From Prosthecodimorpha hirschii (lineage in GTDB: Bacteria; Pseudomonadota; Alphaproteobacteria; Rhizobiales; Ancalomicrobiaceae): a DNA stretch of 64,000 nt. The stretch is taken from assembly GCF_001305515.1 (NCBI RefSeq), contig NZ_LJYW01000001.1, positions 158,226 through 222,225 of the forward strand, in the 5' to 3' direction. The notes under the pieces are model-generated. The model was not told the DNA's origin, did not search any database, and saw only the letters and a list, made by a program, of their open reading frames with translations. A program made the translations under genes and the position numbers. Shown here one piece after another: positions 16,444 to 27,810 of the stretch (positions within the stretch are counted from its first letter, which is position 1; each line of letters begins with the position of its first letter).

Positions 16444-17937
16444 ATGCCGATTTCGAGTCCACTCGACGAACGGGTCAAGCCGTCGACCGGGTTCGAAACA
16501 CGGAATTATTTCGGCGCGAATGGATTGCGGCTGTCCGTGTATGGGGGTGAGACGTTCCAGACGACCGTCCGTAACGCCTTGCGCCAATTGAACTACGTGC
16601 CGGACTCCGAGTTCGCCGACAGGGACGCCGAGCGTATCGACCCCGGCTTCTGCGGGGCCGCTGCGACGGCCGAGGAGGTGCGCGACGTCCTGTTGATCGA
16701 CGGTGGCTTGGACGACGCCATCGATCTCTGCCGCGCCGCGCCGGCCGGTGCCGCCAAGGTCTTCGTCGCCGGCCCGACCGGTTTCGACCAGCGCCGGCGG
16801 TGCGCCGAAGCCGGGGTCGATGCCGTCGTCGCCACCCCGCTCGATCTGCGCGAATTGGCGGAGTGGTTGGAATATTTTCGCGATCGCGAGGCACCGGAGC
16901 CGGCGCGGGTGCTGGTCGTCGATGACGACCGGTTGGCGGCCGAAATGGTCGCAGCGCTGTTGTGGGTTTGTGGCATCGAAACGGAGATCGTCACCGATCC
17001 GACCACGGTCTTCGAAGCCCTCGATCGCATCGCCTTCGATCTCGTCCTGATGGACCTGTCCATGCCGCAGATCGGCGGCATCGAACTGGCACGGATGATC
17101 CGCCAGAGCCGGCGCCATCTCTCGGTGCCGATCGTCTTCCTGTCGGGCGAGGACGATGCCGAGACGCAGATGGCCGCCCGCCGCTTCGGCGGCGACGACT
17201 TCATTTCCAAGCGCACCGATCGGAACCTGCTGGTCCGGCTGGTCGAGCTCCGCGTCGAACGGGCCCGGGTCCTGCGCAGCCTGATCGAACGCGACGGCCT
17301 TACCGGTCTCATCGACCATTCCCGCTTCCTCGAGAGGGTCGGTCAGGAGCTGGAACGGGGCCGGCGGACCGGATCGAACTGCACCCTGGCGATGGTCGAC
17401 ATCGACAATTTCAAGACGGTCAACGACACCTGGGGCCACCAGGCCGGCGACCATGTCTTGCGGCGCCTCTCGTCGGCGCTGACGGCGTGGCTCCGACGGA
17501 CCGACGTTGTCGGCCGCTACGGGGGCGAAGAGTTCGGGGTGTTGATGCTCGACACCACCCCCGACCAGGCGGTTCCGGTGCTCGACAGCTTCCGCCAGCA
17601 TTTCTCACGGCTCGACATGGTGGCGCGCGACGGTGCGTTCCGCGTCACCTTCAGCGCCGGCATCGCGGGTTCGACCCGTGCGAGCGAAACGGCCTCTCTG
17701 GTCGCGGCGGCCGACGCCGCCCTCTATCGCGCCAAGGCCGAGGGGCGCGACCGACTGGTCGTCGCCCCCGCGTCCGCGGGTCCGGTCCCGCAGCACACGC
17801 GGTCTTCGCCAACCGAATGGAAGGACGGTCACCGCAGGACGGATGGTCATGCGGCTCGGCCGCCGAGCGGCCGTATCCGGCGAACCGGTCCGAAGGAGGT
17901 TTCGGATGCAGACGGACATGAGAGACATCAAGTCTAA
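16444..17937 (+). CDS. PleD-like response regulator with GGDEF diguanylate cyclase domain
   Basis: 497 residues. An N-terminal degenerate receiver-like part (about 78-145) is followed by a full receiver (154-270) with DDD at the acidic pocket and phospho-acceptor D204 in LMDLSMP, then a GGDEF domain (about 280-450). The active site is GGEEF at 360-364. An inhibitory-site RxxD (RRTD, 351-354) lies five residues upstream, so product inhibition by c-di-GMP is expected. The order REC-REC-GGDEF is that of PleD. ATG 16444 is chosen over an upstream TTG. The gene's 3' end overlaps the next gene by 32 bases. Confidence 0.85.
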   Translation: MPISSPLDERVKPSTGFETRNYFGANGLRLSVYGGETFQTTVRNALRQLNYVPDSEFADRDAERIDPGFCGAAATAEEVRDVLLIDGGLDDAIDLCRAAPAGAAKVFVAGPTGFDQRRRCAEAGVDAVVATPLDLRELAEWLEYFRDREAPEPARVLVVDDDRLAAEMVAALLWVCGIETEIVTDPTTVFEALDRIAFDLVLMDLSMPQIGGIELARMIRQSRRHLSVPIVFLSGEDDAETQMAARRFGGDDFISKRTDRNLLVRLVELRVERARVLRSLIERDGLTGLIDHSRFLERVGQELERGRRTGSNCTLAMVDIDNFKTVNDTWGHQAGDHVLRRLSSALTAWLRRTDVVGRYGGEEFGVLMLDTTPDQAVPVLDSFRQHFSRLDMVARDGAFRVTFSAGIAGSTRASETASLVAAADAALYRAKAEGRDRLVVAPASAGPVPQHTRSSPTEWKDGHRRTDGHAARPPSGRIRRTGPKEVSDADGHERHQV

Positions 17938-19150
17938 CGAAGACATCGTCCTCGACGGGCGCCAGGTCTGCATCGTCGACGACGATGAACTCTTTCGCGG
18001 CTATCTCGCCGCTCTGTTGGCACAGCGCAACCTGGTGGTCCTGGAGGCGCCGGATGCGAACGGGTTGCAGCAGGTGCTCGACCGGCGGATGCCGGACTGC
18101 CTGCTGATGGACTACAATCTCGCTTCGGAGAACGGCCTCTTCATCCTTGAGCGGTTGAAGCTGCGCTATCCCTCCCTGGCGCCGATCATCATGGTATCGG
18201 CCGACGAGACGCAGCGCACGGCGGTGCGTGCCTTCCGCTCCGGCATCGCCGACTTCGTCTGCAAACGAAACCTCAAGCTCGAGGAAATCGTTGGCGCGGT
18301 GCGCCGGGCGATCGCCCTCCGGGTCCGCGACGAGGTGCGGGAGAAGGAGGTCACGCGCCTGCGCGAACACGCCAAATTCGACGAGTTGACCGGCATTCAC
18401 CTGCGTGCCGGGCTTGAGGAACGGCTGGCGACCATCGCCGAGACGGCACGCCGCACCCGCCGGCACTACGGCATCGTCGCGTTCCGCCTGACCCGCGTCG
18501 GCGAGGTCCAGGAGCGGTTCGGCGTGGTCGCCGCCGATCGGGTGTTGCGCGCCTTCGGCCAGAAGCTGCGCGAACACCTGCGCGCGAGCGACCTGTGCGG
18601 CGTCTACGACCGCGGAACCTGCCTCTACGTCGTCGACACCGACCCGACGCCCGAAGCGCTTGACGTTTTGGCGCAGCGCGTCACGCCCAGGCTCACCGTC
18701 GACCTCGACATCAGTGCCGCCCACGTGCATCTGGAGGCGGTCTCCGCCCGGGTCCTGCATCCCGATGACGGTGACGCGCTGGCGGATCTCATCGCGCTGC
18801 TCGAGCGCCGCGTCGATCAGGCGACCGACGAGCATCTTCAGAACGCGACCTCTGCCACCGACTGGGTGCGGACGCCCAGCGCCACCGAGGTCAAGGCGGG
18901 GCTCGAGCGTCGGCGCGAGCCCCGGCTGCGGACGCTGAAACAGGGTCGGATCTTCCTCAACGGGCTGCAGTCGACGATCGACTGCACGGTGCGCAATCTG
19001 TCGAGCGGCGGCGCCAGCCTGCGCCTGCACGGCCCCACGGCGCTACCCGAACTCTTCCGACTGAAGATCTCCGACGGCGGCGCCGTCCGCCGCGTCCGCA
19101 AGTGCTGGCATTTCAACAACGACGTCGGCGTCGAGTTCCTTCCCGACTGA
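17906..19150 (+). CDS. Receiver / degenerate GGDEF / PilZ c-di-GMP effector
   Basis: A 414-residue three-domain protein. The receiver (about 20-140) has D69 in CLLMDYNLASENG. The middle domain is GGDEF-like (DELTGIHLRAGLEE onward), but the catalytic GGDEF is replaced by DRGTC, so it cannot make c-di-GMP. An RASD sequence remains five residues before it, where the inhibitory site of cyclases lies. The C-terminal PilZ domain (about 330-412) has the binding motifs RREPR and NLSSGG. A strong AAGGAGG precedes the ATG at 17906, which lies inside the previous gene. It is likely a phosphorylation-controlled c-di-GMP receptor. Confidence 0.85.
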   Translation: MQTDMRDIKSNEDIVLDGRQVCIVDDDELFRGYLAALLAQRNLVVLEAPDANGLQQVLDRRMPDCLLMDYNLASENGLFILERLKLRYPSLAPIIMVSADETQRTAVRAFRSGIADFVCKRNLKLEEIVGAVRRAIALRVRDEVREKEVTRLREHAKFDELTGIHLRAGLEERLATIAETARRTRRHYGIVAFRLTRVGEVQERFGVVAADRVLRAFGQKLREHLRASDLCGVYDRGTCLYVVDTDPTPEALDVLAQRVTPRLTVDLDISAAHVHLEAVSARVLHPDDGDALADLIALLERRVDQATDEHLQNATSATDWVRTPSATEVKAGLERRREPRLRTLKQGRIFLNGLQSTIDCTVRNLSSGGASLRLHGPTALPELFRLKISDGGAVRRVRKCWHFNNDVGVEFLPD

Positions 19151-19180
19151 GCACCGCCGAACGAAGGAAGGGCGTCTTCG

Positions 19181-22100
19181 ATGCGCCACGAGACCGAAAG
19201 CAGCTCCGAGTCGCACCAGGTTGCCTGGTGGGCCTACCCGTTGTCGCCGGCTGCCGCTGTGGCTGTCGCCTTCGTGGTGGTGGCCGCGGCCTGCCTCTTC
19301 GACCACACCGCAGGACGGCTCCTCGAACTGAGGATCACCGATGCCCTGGTGGTGGCGTTGCTGTTGCGCCGGCCGACCTTGGTCCGGCCCGGTCTCGTCG
19401 GCGCCTTCCTGGCCGACGCGATCGTGGGGGTCGGGTTCGGCGGCGACCTGGCCGCGCTGTTCGAGGCGGGCTTGCACGTCATCCTCGACGCCGCTGCGCT
19501 GTGGCTCGTCCATCTGCGCGGGATTGACGGGCGTCGCCTCAGATCGACGCGCGATCTCGTCGAGACGATGATCGTCGTCGCGGTCGCACAGCCGCTGTTC
19601 GGGGCCGGAATTGTCGCAGCGATGTCCGAAATTCCCGATGCCGCCGGGCTCGCCTTCGGCCGGACGGCGGATTGGCCGGCAGCCCTGCTCGGTGCGGCAT
19701 CCCTCACCCCGCTGGTCCTGCTCATGGGGCACGCGGTCCATCAGCGCCGCTTCGCCGCCGCCGACCTGCCCTTCTTCGCTCTGGCCGCCGCCGCGGCGAT
19801 CGGCATCGGTTGGGTCTCGGGGCTGTGGCTGCGGTTCCCCTTCATCGTCACCTCGGTGCCGCTCCTCGTCGCCGCGACCCGATTGCCTGCCGTGCCCCTG
19901 GCGCTCCTCTCCGCACTCTGCATGGTCGAGCTGACGAACCTCGTCGTGGTGGGATCGCAGCCCGGTGCGTCCGACGGGATTGTCGCCGCGGCCGCCGCGC
20001 TGACCGGCTTCCTGCCGGTCGCGCTGTGTCTGCTGTTGGGCGAGCTGCGCGAGGAGCGGCGCAGGGTGTCGGAGAGCGCCGGCCGCATTCGCCAGATTCT
20101 CGACGGCATTTCCGGTCAGGGCTACGCCGACCTGGATGGTCGCGGCCGCGTCGTCGGCTGGAACGACAAGATGGCCAGGCTCACGAGCTTCGCCGTGGAG
20201 GACGCCATCGGGCGTCCGTTCGAGACGTTCTTCGTCGCGGCCGACTGCGAGGCCGAAATACCGCAGAAACTGTTGGAACGGGCGATCGAGCGCGGCACCG
20301 CGTGGCACACCGGTTGGCGGATGCGTGGTGACGGTGCCCGATTCTGGGCCAAGACGACGCTCGAGACGACGAAAGATGCGACCGGAGCCATCGTGGGCTT
20401 CGTCGAAATCGTCCAGGATCTCAGCGACCTGAAGCGATCGCAGAATGCCCTGATCTCGGCGGAACGGCTCTGGGGCTTCGCCCTCGGCAGCACGGGCCAA
20501 GGGGTGTGGGAACACGATCTGATCACCGGCGAGATGCAATATTCGGACGTCTATCTTTCGATGCTGGGCGTCACCGCCGAAACCCTGGGCAACGACCCGG
20601 CGGCCTGGAAGCGGTATATTCACCCGGAAGATGCCGGCGCGATCGCCGTCGACCCCGCGGATCCGGCCGACTTCCGCGAACGCGAATTCCGTCTGCGCCA
20701 CGCCGACGGTCGCTGGATTTGGGTCGCAGAGCGTCGGCAGATCGTCGAGACCGACGACACGGGCCGCGCGACCCGGATCATCGGCGTGCATGCCGACATC
20801 ACCGCCCGCAAGCTCGCGGAGGAAAAGTTCCGTCTCGCCGTCGAAGCCTCACCCAATGGGCTGCTGATCGTCGCCGGCGACGGTCGGATCGGCCTCGCCA
20901 ACCGCGAAGCCGAACGTATGTTCGGCTACGAGCCGGGCGCCCTGCTCGGGGTCGGGATCGAGGACCTGGTGCCGGAGGCGCATCGCGGCGAGCACATCGC
21001 CAGGCGAGCCGCCTTCGGCGGTCTGCCGATCGCCCGCAGCATGGGGGTGCGCCGCAACATCAGCGGCTGCCGTCGCGATGGGGCTCCGGTTCCGGTCGAG
21101 ATCGGATTGCACCCGATCAGCACCACCGAGGGCGCCCATGTCCTGTGCGTCGTCACGGACATCACCGACCGCAAGCGGGCCGAAGCCGAACTGGCCTTCA
21201 CCGAAGCGCGCTATCGCACCATGGCGGACCATTTCACCGACCTCGTCTGCCACCTGGACCTCGACTTCAACCGAACCTGGGTGTCGCCCGCGAGTTTCGA
21301 CCTGCTCGGCGTGACGCCGGAATCGCTGATCGGCGCGACCTCGGCCAAGCTCGTCCATCCCGACGACATCGCCGAGGTGATGCGGGTTCAGCGCGCGGTG
21401 GCAAACGGTCTCGACCGCGGCAACTACACCGCCCGCTATCGCCACGGCGCCGGACGCTGGGTCTGGATGTCGGTGTCGTTGCGCCTGATCCGTCGCAGCG
21501 TCGACGGACAGCCGACCGGCATTCTCAAGGTCGCTCGCGACGTCACGCGGGCGCGGGCCGCGGAAGAGGCCCTGAAGGCGAGCGAGGCGACGTTCCGCGG
21601 CGCGATGGAGAGCGCATCGATCGGCATGGCGCTCGAAGCGCTCGCTGGTCACTGGATCTCGGTCAACCGCGCGCTCGGCGCCATCCTCGGCTACGACGAG
21701 GAGGAACTGCTCGATCGCGACGACGCCAGCGAGCTGGTGCTGCCCGAGGACCGGCCGATCGACCGCGTTCACCGCCGTCGGCTGCTCGCCGGAGAGATCT
21801 CGTCCTATCAGGTGGAGAAGCGCTGGCAGCATCGCAGCGGCCGGCCGGTATGGACGCAACAGAGCGTCTCGCTCGCCCGAGGCTCGGACGGGTCGCCGCG
21901 ACACTTCATCCTGCAGATCCAGGACATCACCGAGCGCAAGCAGATCGAGCAGATGAAGAGCGAGTTCGTCTCGATGGTGAGCCACGAACTGCGCACGCCG
22001 CTGACCTCGATCCGCGGTGCGCTCGGGCTGGTGCTCGGAACCATGACGAAGACCCTGCCGCCGCGGGCCCATCAACTGATCGACATCGCCCACAAGAACA

Positions 22101-23428
22101 GCGAGCGGCTGATCCCGTTGGTCAACGACATCCTCGATCTCGATAAGATCGACGGCGGCATGATACAGGTCAATCTCGTCGAAGTTGACGCTGTTTCGCT
22201 GATCCGCCAGGTCGTCGAGACCACCCGGGCCTACGCGGATCGCTTCGGCGTGGCGCTGGCGATGCGGCTGCCGGCGGGCCCCGTGCCGATCCATGTCGAT
22301 GAGGGCCGCTTCATCCAGGTGATCACCAATCTCGTCTCCAACGCCGCGAAATTCTCGCCACGCGAGAGCACCGTCGATGTTGTGGCGACGCCGGTCGGCG
22401 AGACGGTACGCATCTCGGTCGTCGATCGCGGGCCGGGCATCGCCGAGGAGTTCCGCTCGCGCATTTTCGGCCGCTTCGCCCAGGCGGATTCCGCGACGAC
22501 GCGAAGCAAGGGCGGCTCCGGCCTCGGATTGCACATCAGCCGCCAGCTCGTCGACCTGATGGGGGGGCAGATCGGGTTCGACACCGTGCCCGGCGAGGGC
22601 TCGACCTTCTGGGTGGAGTTTCCGATCCGCCGCACGCCGTCTCTCGGTGCGGCAGCGGCGGCCGACGAGCCGGCCCAAACCAGCCGCGGGGACGTCCTGA
22701 TCGTCGCCTGCGACAGCGCGATGGCCGAGTATCTGGCGACGGTGGCGAGCGAAGCCGGCTTCGGCAGCCGGCTCGCCACGACCGCGGCGGAGATGCGGTC
22801 CTGCCTCATGAGCGCCTGCGTCCGTGCGATCCTGATCGACCAGGCACTTGCCGCCGGAGCTGACGGCGAAGCATTTGCCGGTCTCTTCACCACCGACGGG
22901 CCGCCGGTGGCGCTCGTCGCCGCCGCCGCCGAACCGATCGATGCCATCGAGGACCTGCGCCGGGTCGCCGCGGTCTGGCGGTTCGACGCCGCCGAGCCGA
23001 TGCGTCTGGTCCACCGGCTGCGGGCGCTGGTGGAGCATCAGGTCGACGGCCTGCCGCGCATTCTCCACGTCGAAGACGACGTCGATCTGACCGAGATCAT
23101 CGCCACCGCGCTGCGCGGCCAGGCCCACGTTGTCCGTGCGACCCGTGTTGCCAGTGCCCTCAGGACATTGCGCAGCGAAAGCTTCGACATGATCGTCATC
23201 GATCCCGACCTGCCCGACGGCGACGGTCTGGCGCTTCTTTCGCCCCACATCGACCGAGAGCGCACCTGCGTCCTGGTGCTGTCGGCGGACGAGACCGGCG
23301 AGCGGCCCGAGGCCGCGGTCGCCCGGCTGGTCAAGTCCCGCATCTCAGAACCGCAGATCGTCGCGACCATCCTCGATCTGCTGCGAGACCGTCGCCCGAA
23401 GCGCGTGGAGACCCGCCATGCCGGATGA
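19181..23428 (+). CDS. MASE1/multi-PAS hybrid sensor histidine kinase, 1415 residues
   Basis: The N terminus (about 20-290) has eight to nine hydrophobic helices typical of a MASE1 sensor. About five PAS/PAC units follow (roughly 305-925), each ending in phrases such as DITARK or DITDRK. The HisKA domain has H935 in MVSHELRTPLTS; the ATPase domain (about 1035-1155) has a GSGLGLHIS G box. Two receiver-like modules end the protein: the first (about 1170-1280) lacks normal acidic residues, the second has phospho-acceptor D1341 in VIDPDLPDGDG. Probably signals to the adjacent regulators, using the separate Hpt protein. Its 3' end overlaps the CheY-like gene by 11 bases. Confidence 0.85.
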   Translation: MRHETESSSESHQVAWWAYPLSPAAAVAVAFVVVAAACLFDHTAGRLLELRITDALVVALLLRRPTLVRPGLVGAFLADAIVGVGFGGDLAALFEAGLHVILDAAALWLVHLRGIDGRRLRSTRDLVETMIVVAVAQPLFGAGIVAAMSEIPDAAGLAFGRTADWPAALLGAASLTPLVLLMGHAVHQRRFAAADLPFFALAAAAAIGIGWVSGLWLRFPFIVTSVPLLVAATRLPAVPLALLSALCMVELTNLVVVGSQPGASDGIVAAAAALTGFLPVALCLLLGELREERRRVSESAGRIRQILDGISGQGYADLDGRGRVVGWNDKMARLTSFAVEDAIGRPFETFFVAADCEAEIPQKLLERAIERGTAWHTGWRMRGDGARFWAKTTLETTKDATGAIVGFVEIVQDLSDLKRSQNALISAERLWGFALGSTGQGVWEHDLITGEMQYSDVYLSMLGVTAETLGNDPAAWKRYIHPEDAGAIAVDPADPADFREREFRLRHADGRWIWVAERRQIVETDDTGRATRIIGVHADITARKLAEEKFRLAVEASPNGLLIVAGDGRIGLANREAERMFGYEPGALLGVGIEDLVPEAHRGEHIARRAAFGGLPIARSMGVRRNISGCRRDGAPVPVEIGLHPISTTEGAHVLCVVTDITDRKRAEAELAFTEARYRTMADHFTDLVCHLDLDFNRTWVSPASFDLLGVTPESLIGATSAKLVHPDDIAEVMRVQRAVANGLDRGNYTARYRHGAGRWVWMSVSLRLIRRSVDGQPTGILKVARDVTRARAAEEALKASEATFRGAMESASIGMALEALAGHWISVNRALGAILGYDEEELLDRDDASELVLPEDRPIDRVHRRRLLAGEISSYQVEKRWQHRSGRPVWTQQSVSLARGSDGSPRHFILQIQDITERKQIEQMKSEFVSMVSHELRTPLTSIRGALGLVLGTMTKTLPPRAHQLIDIAHKNSERLIPLVNDILDLDKIDGGMIQVNLVEVDAVSLIRQVVETTRAYADRFGVALAMRLPAGPVPIHVDEGRFIQVITNLVSNAAKFSPRESTVDVVATPVGETVRISVVDRGPGIAEEFRSRIFGRFAQADSATTRSKGGSGLGLHISRQLVDLMGGQIGFDTVPGEGSTFWVEFPIRRTPSLGAAAAADEPAQTSRGDVLIVACDSAMAEYLATVASEAGFGSRLATTAAEMRSCLMSACVRAILIDQALAAGADGEAFAGLFTTDGPPVALVAAAAEPIDAIEDLRRVAAVWRFDAAEPMRLVHRLRALVEHQVDGLPRILHVEDDVDLTEIIATALRGQAHVVRATRVASALRTLRSESFDMIVIDPDLPDGDGLALLSPHIDRERTCVLVLSADETGERPEAAVARLVKSRISEPQIVATILDLLRDRRPKRVETRHAG

Positions 23429-23831
23429 ACTCGTCACCATCCTCTATGCCGACGACGACGAAGACATCCTCAGCGTCGCCACCCTCAGCCTCGAAATGGT
23501 CGGCGGTTTCACCGTGAATACCTGCCGCAGCGGCCGCGAAGCGATCGAAGAGGCCCGCCGGCTGCGGCCGGATCTGATCATGCTCGACGTGATGATGCCG
23601 GGCATGGACGGGCCGACGGCAATGGGCAAGATCAAGGCCGACCCGGATCTCGCCGGCATTCCGGTGATCCTGCTGACGGCGCGGGTGCGCGGCGCCGAGG
23701 TCGGCGAATATCTGACCCTCGGTGCCGACGGCGTCATCGCCAAGCCCTTCGACCCGATGAGGCTCTCCGACGAGGTGCGCGGGATCTGGGCCCGGGCCAA
23801 GGCCGGCGGACCGCCTGCCGACGCCCCCTAG
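23418..23831 (+). CDS. CheY-like single-domain response regulator
   Basis: 137 residues forming only a receiver domain. The acidic pocket is ADDDED at 11-16, the phospho-acceptor D57 lies in IMLDVMMPGMDG, the conserved Thr in LLTAR and Lys in IAKPFDPM. There is no output domain, so it acts by protein contact or as a phosphate shuttle or sink. Translation starts inside the hybrid kinase gene, so the two are co-expressed. Confidence 0.85.
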   Translation: MPDELVTILYADDDEDILSVATLSLEMVGGFTVNTCRSGREAIEEARRLRPDLIMLDVMMPGMDGPTAMGKIKADPDLAGIPVILLTARVRGAEVGEYLTLGADGVIAKPFDPMRLSDEVRGIWARAKAGGPPADAP

Positions 23832-24210
23832 ATCATTTCCCGATTGGACGGATCCTTCAATCGATAAGGAAATGGCCCCGATTCCATGGCTTGGGCCGAT
23901 CCTTCTCGGTCGGATCGTTTCGCTCTGACCGGGTCGGTCTCTGGCGCTCAAAGACCCCGCGCACCCGAAGCGTCGGGATCTCGAACGTGTCGGGCGCTCC
24001 GGCATGGCGCTGTTCCGTTTCGTCAAGCGACCATCCGTCATGATGAAAATCGGGTGCGCGCACGCTGCCTCCAGGCCCGGTTCCGTCGCCAAGATGCTGC
24101 CAACCGTACTTAGGTACAATTACCGGCGGGCAGCAGGCTCCTGATGGCCAACTGGTCGGACGGAGCCGCCGCGGTCTTCACCGGATGCCTACGATCGGTC
24201 AACGGCTCAC
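23832..24210. other. Intergenic stretch between the CheY-like and methyltransferase genes
   Basis: No gene is recognised. It begins with the hairpin at 23834-23874. The rest is moderately GC-rich with short open frames on both strands that match nothing. Both neighbours point into it, so it only needs to hold transcription ends. Confidence 0.4.
23834..23874. terminator. Bulged hairpin just after the kinase operon
   Basis: CATTTCC plus CGATTG (23834-23846) pair with CAATCG (23858-23863) and GGAAATG (23868-23874), giving a 13-bp stem with a four-base bulge and an 11-base loop. It starts three bases after the stop of the CheY-like gene. No T-run follows, so the call as transcription terminator is tentative. 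Confidence 0.35.
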
Positions 24211-24927
24211 TCACGGGGTCGCCGCAATGCGTCGAGCCAGCCAGGCGCCCCAGAACAGGCTGGCGAAGAACCGAACAGGGTCCTCGAAGCCGGCTTCGGC
24301 CAGCAGGGAGATCACCGCCTCTTCTGACGGGGGCGGCTCTGCGCCTTGCAGAATCCGGCTCATCTTGGCCCGGACCTCGTCCGGACCCGAGCCGTTCATC
24401 CGCCAGCGGGCCGCCCAGGCCGCCATGAACAACGGTTGCGACGCGTAGGCCCGGTAGTTTCCGGCGACGACCAAGGGGGCGGCCGGCTGCAGCCGCATGG
24501 CGATCTGTTCCAGAATATCCCGCTTCGCCGCATCACCCTGCAGATGGTGCAGCACACCGATCATGATCGCAGCGTCGAAAGACGGGGATGGCTCCAGATC
24601 GCAAACAGCGCCCAGAACGGTTTCCACCCGATCGGACAGGCCGGCCTCGATCAAATGCATGCGTGCAAGATCCAGCATCGGGGGCGACGGGTCGACGGCG
24701 ACGAAGGACCATTCCGGTTCCAGCCGCGCGGCGGCGATGATTTCGCCCGCTGTCCCTCCGGCTCCGACCACCAGCACCCGCGCCGGTTTTCCCGCACCCA
24801 AGGTCGCCGACAACAGACAAGCAGAAAGCTCATGGCAGGCGTCATATCCGGCCAATGCGATCCGGCTTTGGCGTGCATATTCCCCGGCGCGGGAGGCGTC
24901 GAATTTGGCGGCGGAATCCTGGGCCAT
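24211..24927 (-). CDS. Class I SAM-dependent methyltransferase
   Basis: 238 residues with the Rossmann-type SAM-binding fold: motif I is VLVVGAGGTAGEII, motif II ends in the acidic VAVDPSPPML, and motif IV/post region reads FDAAIMIGVLHHLQGD. The C-terminal cap (about 170-235) would bind the acceptor, which cannot be identified. No signal peptide. It is divergent from the AraC-type gene, with 89 bases between starts, so the regulator probably controls it. Confidence 0.8.
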   Translation of the reverse strand: MAQDSAAKFDASRAGEYARQSRIALAGYDACHELSACLLSATLGAGKPARVLVVGAGGTAGEIIAAARLEPEWSFVAVDPSPPMLDLARMHLIEAGLSDRVETVLGAVCDLEPSPSFDAAIMIGVLHHLQGDAAKRDILEQIAMRLQPAAPLVVAGNYRAYASQPLFMAAWAARWRMNGSGPDEVRAKMSRILQGAEPPPSEEAVISLLAEAGFEDPVRFFASLFWGAWLARRIAATP

Positions 24928-25016
24928 GCGCTCTCTTGTCCGTTGTTTCGGCAGCGAGCTGGTGCGCCCGCCCGCGACAGAATAGAGAATTCACGATCAG
25001 GAGATAGAAGACATAC

Positions 25017-25781
25017 ATGATCGAAAGTTCGAGCATTCAGCGAAAGCATGATCGGCTGACGGCTTTTCTGAAGGCCTTCACGCTCAGCGCGACGCAGTGC
25101 GACGCCGCCGAGATGGCCAATCTGCTGATCGTTGACTCCGGCCGGTCCGGGAGACCGACCCATCTCCTTTACCGGGCTCGAGCCGCCGCGGCACTGCCGG
25201 ACGGGATGGCTCTATGCGCTGCCGCCAAGGTGGATTTTGGCGGCAGCGCCAATCCGTTGGTCGGCGCGCTGCCCGAGGAACTGTGCTTCTCGTTGACGGA
25301 GGAGCCGCAATGGCTCGGGCTGTCCGAACTGATTGTGGCAGAGGTCCAGGTTGCGCGTTGCGGTGGAGGCACCCTTCAGGCGCGACTATGCGAAATCGTC
25401 GTCGTGCTGGCGATCCGCAAGGCCATCGCGATCGGCACCGTCAATGCCGGGTTGCTGGCGGGGCTTGCCCATCCCAAACTCCATGCGAGCCTTGTCGCCA
25501 TGCATGACGATCCCATGCGGAACTGGCAGATCGTGGATCTGGCTGCCATCGCCGGAATGTCGCGCGGGCCGTTTATCGCAGCCTTCAAGCAGACCATCGG
25601 GCAACCGCCCGGCGCCTATCTGACCGGATGGCGCCTGGCGCTGGGCCGTGCCGAACTGCATGCGGGCCGGAGCGTCAAATCGGTTGCCGCCATGGTCGGC
25701 TTCGGCAGCGCCGCAGCCTTTTCTCGTGCGTATTCAAGAAAATTCGGTTGCCCGCCGATCCGGAGTAAGGGGCCTCGTTGA
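25017..25781 (+). CDS. AraC-family transcriptional regulator
   Basis: 254 residues. The N-terminal part (about 35-150) resembles the cupin-type ligand domain of AraC proteins that control oxidoreductase or methyltransferase genes. The C-terminal 100 residues contain two HTH units: IVDLAAIAGMSRGPFIAAFK and the second beginning VKSVAAMVGFGSAAAFSRAY. GQPPGAYLTGWRL is the typical linker between them. It lies divergent to the SAM methyltransferase and is probably its local regulator; no operator was picked out. Confidence 0.8.
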   Translation: MIESSSIQRKHDRLTAFLKAFTLSATQCDAAEMANLLIVDSGRSGRPTHLLYRARAAAALPDGMALCAAAKVDFGGSANPLVGALPEELCFSLTEEPQWLGLSELIVAEVQVARCGGGTLQARLCEIVVVLAIRKAIAIGTVNAGLLAGLAHPKLHASLVAMHDDPMRNWQIVDLAAIAGMSRGPFIAAFKQTIGQPPGAYLTGWRLALGRAELHAGRSVKSVAAMVGFGSAAAFSRAYSRKFGCPPIRSKGPR

Positions 25782-26019
25782 GGCGCCGGTGATTGCATCC
25801 ATCCGGCGCGATGTCGCAAGCAACCGGTTTTAAGGCGCTTCGGAGGGCTACACCTTAGACATCGTGCTCATCGTCATCGGGGGGGACCCGCCGCACATGT
25901 CGACGGGACCTCCCCGGCTTCTTCTGCAACGGATCCCGCACTGGTCGACAGGGGGTCCTGTCGCCGGCCGCGATCGCCGTTGTCGTCGCGAATGGTGCCC
26001 CCGCGATCGCCCGCCCCCA

Positions 26020-27806
<1,787 letters not shown>

Positions 27807-27810
<4 letters not shown>

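Noticed and set aside
20849-23248. 799-residue open frame antisense to the hybrid kinase
   Set aside because: Mirror frame of the kinase coding sequence; composition rich in Asp/Arg/Gly without domains, while the plus strand has clear PAS, HisKA, ATPase and receiver motifs.
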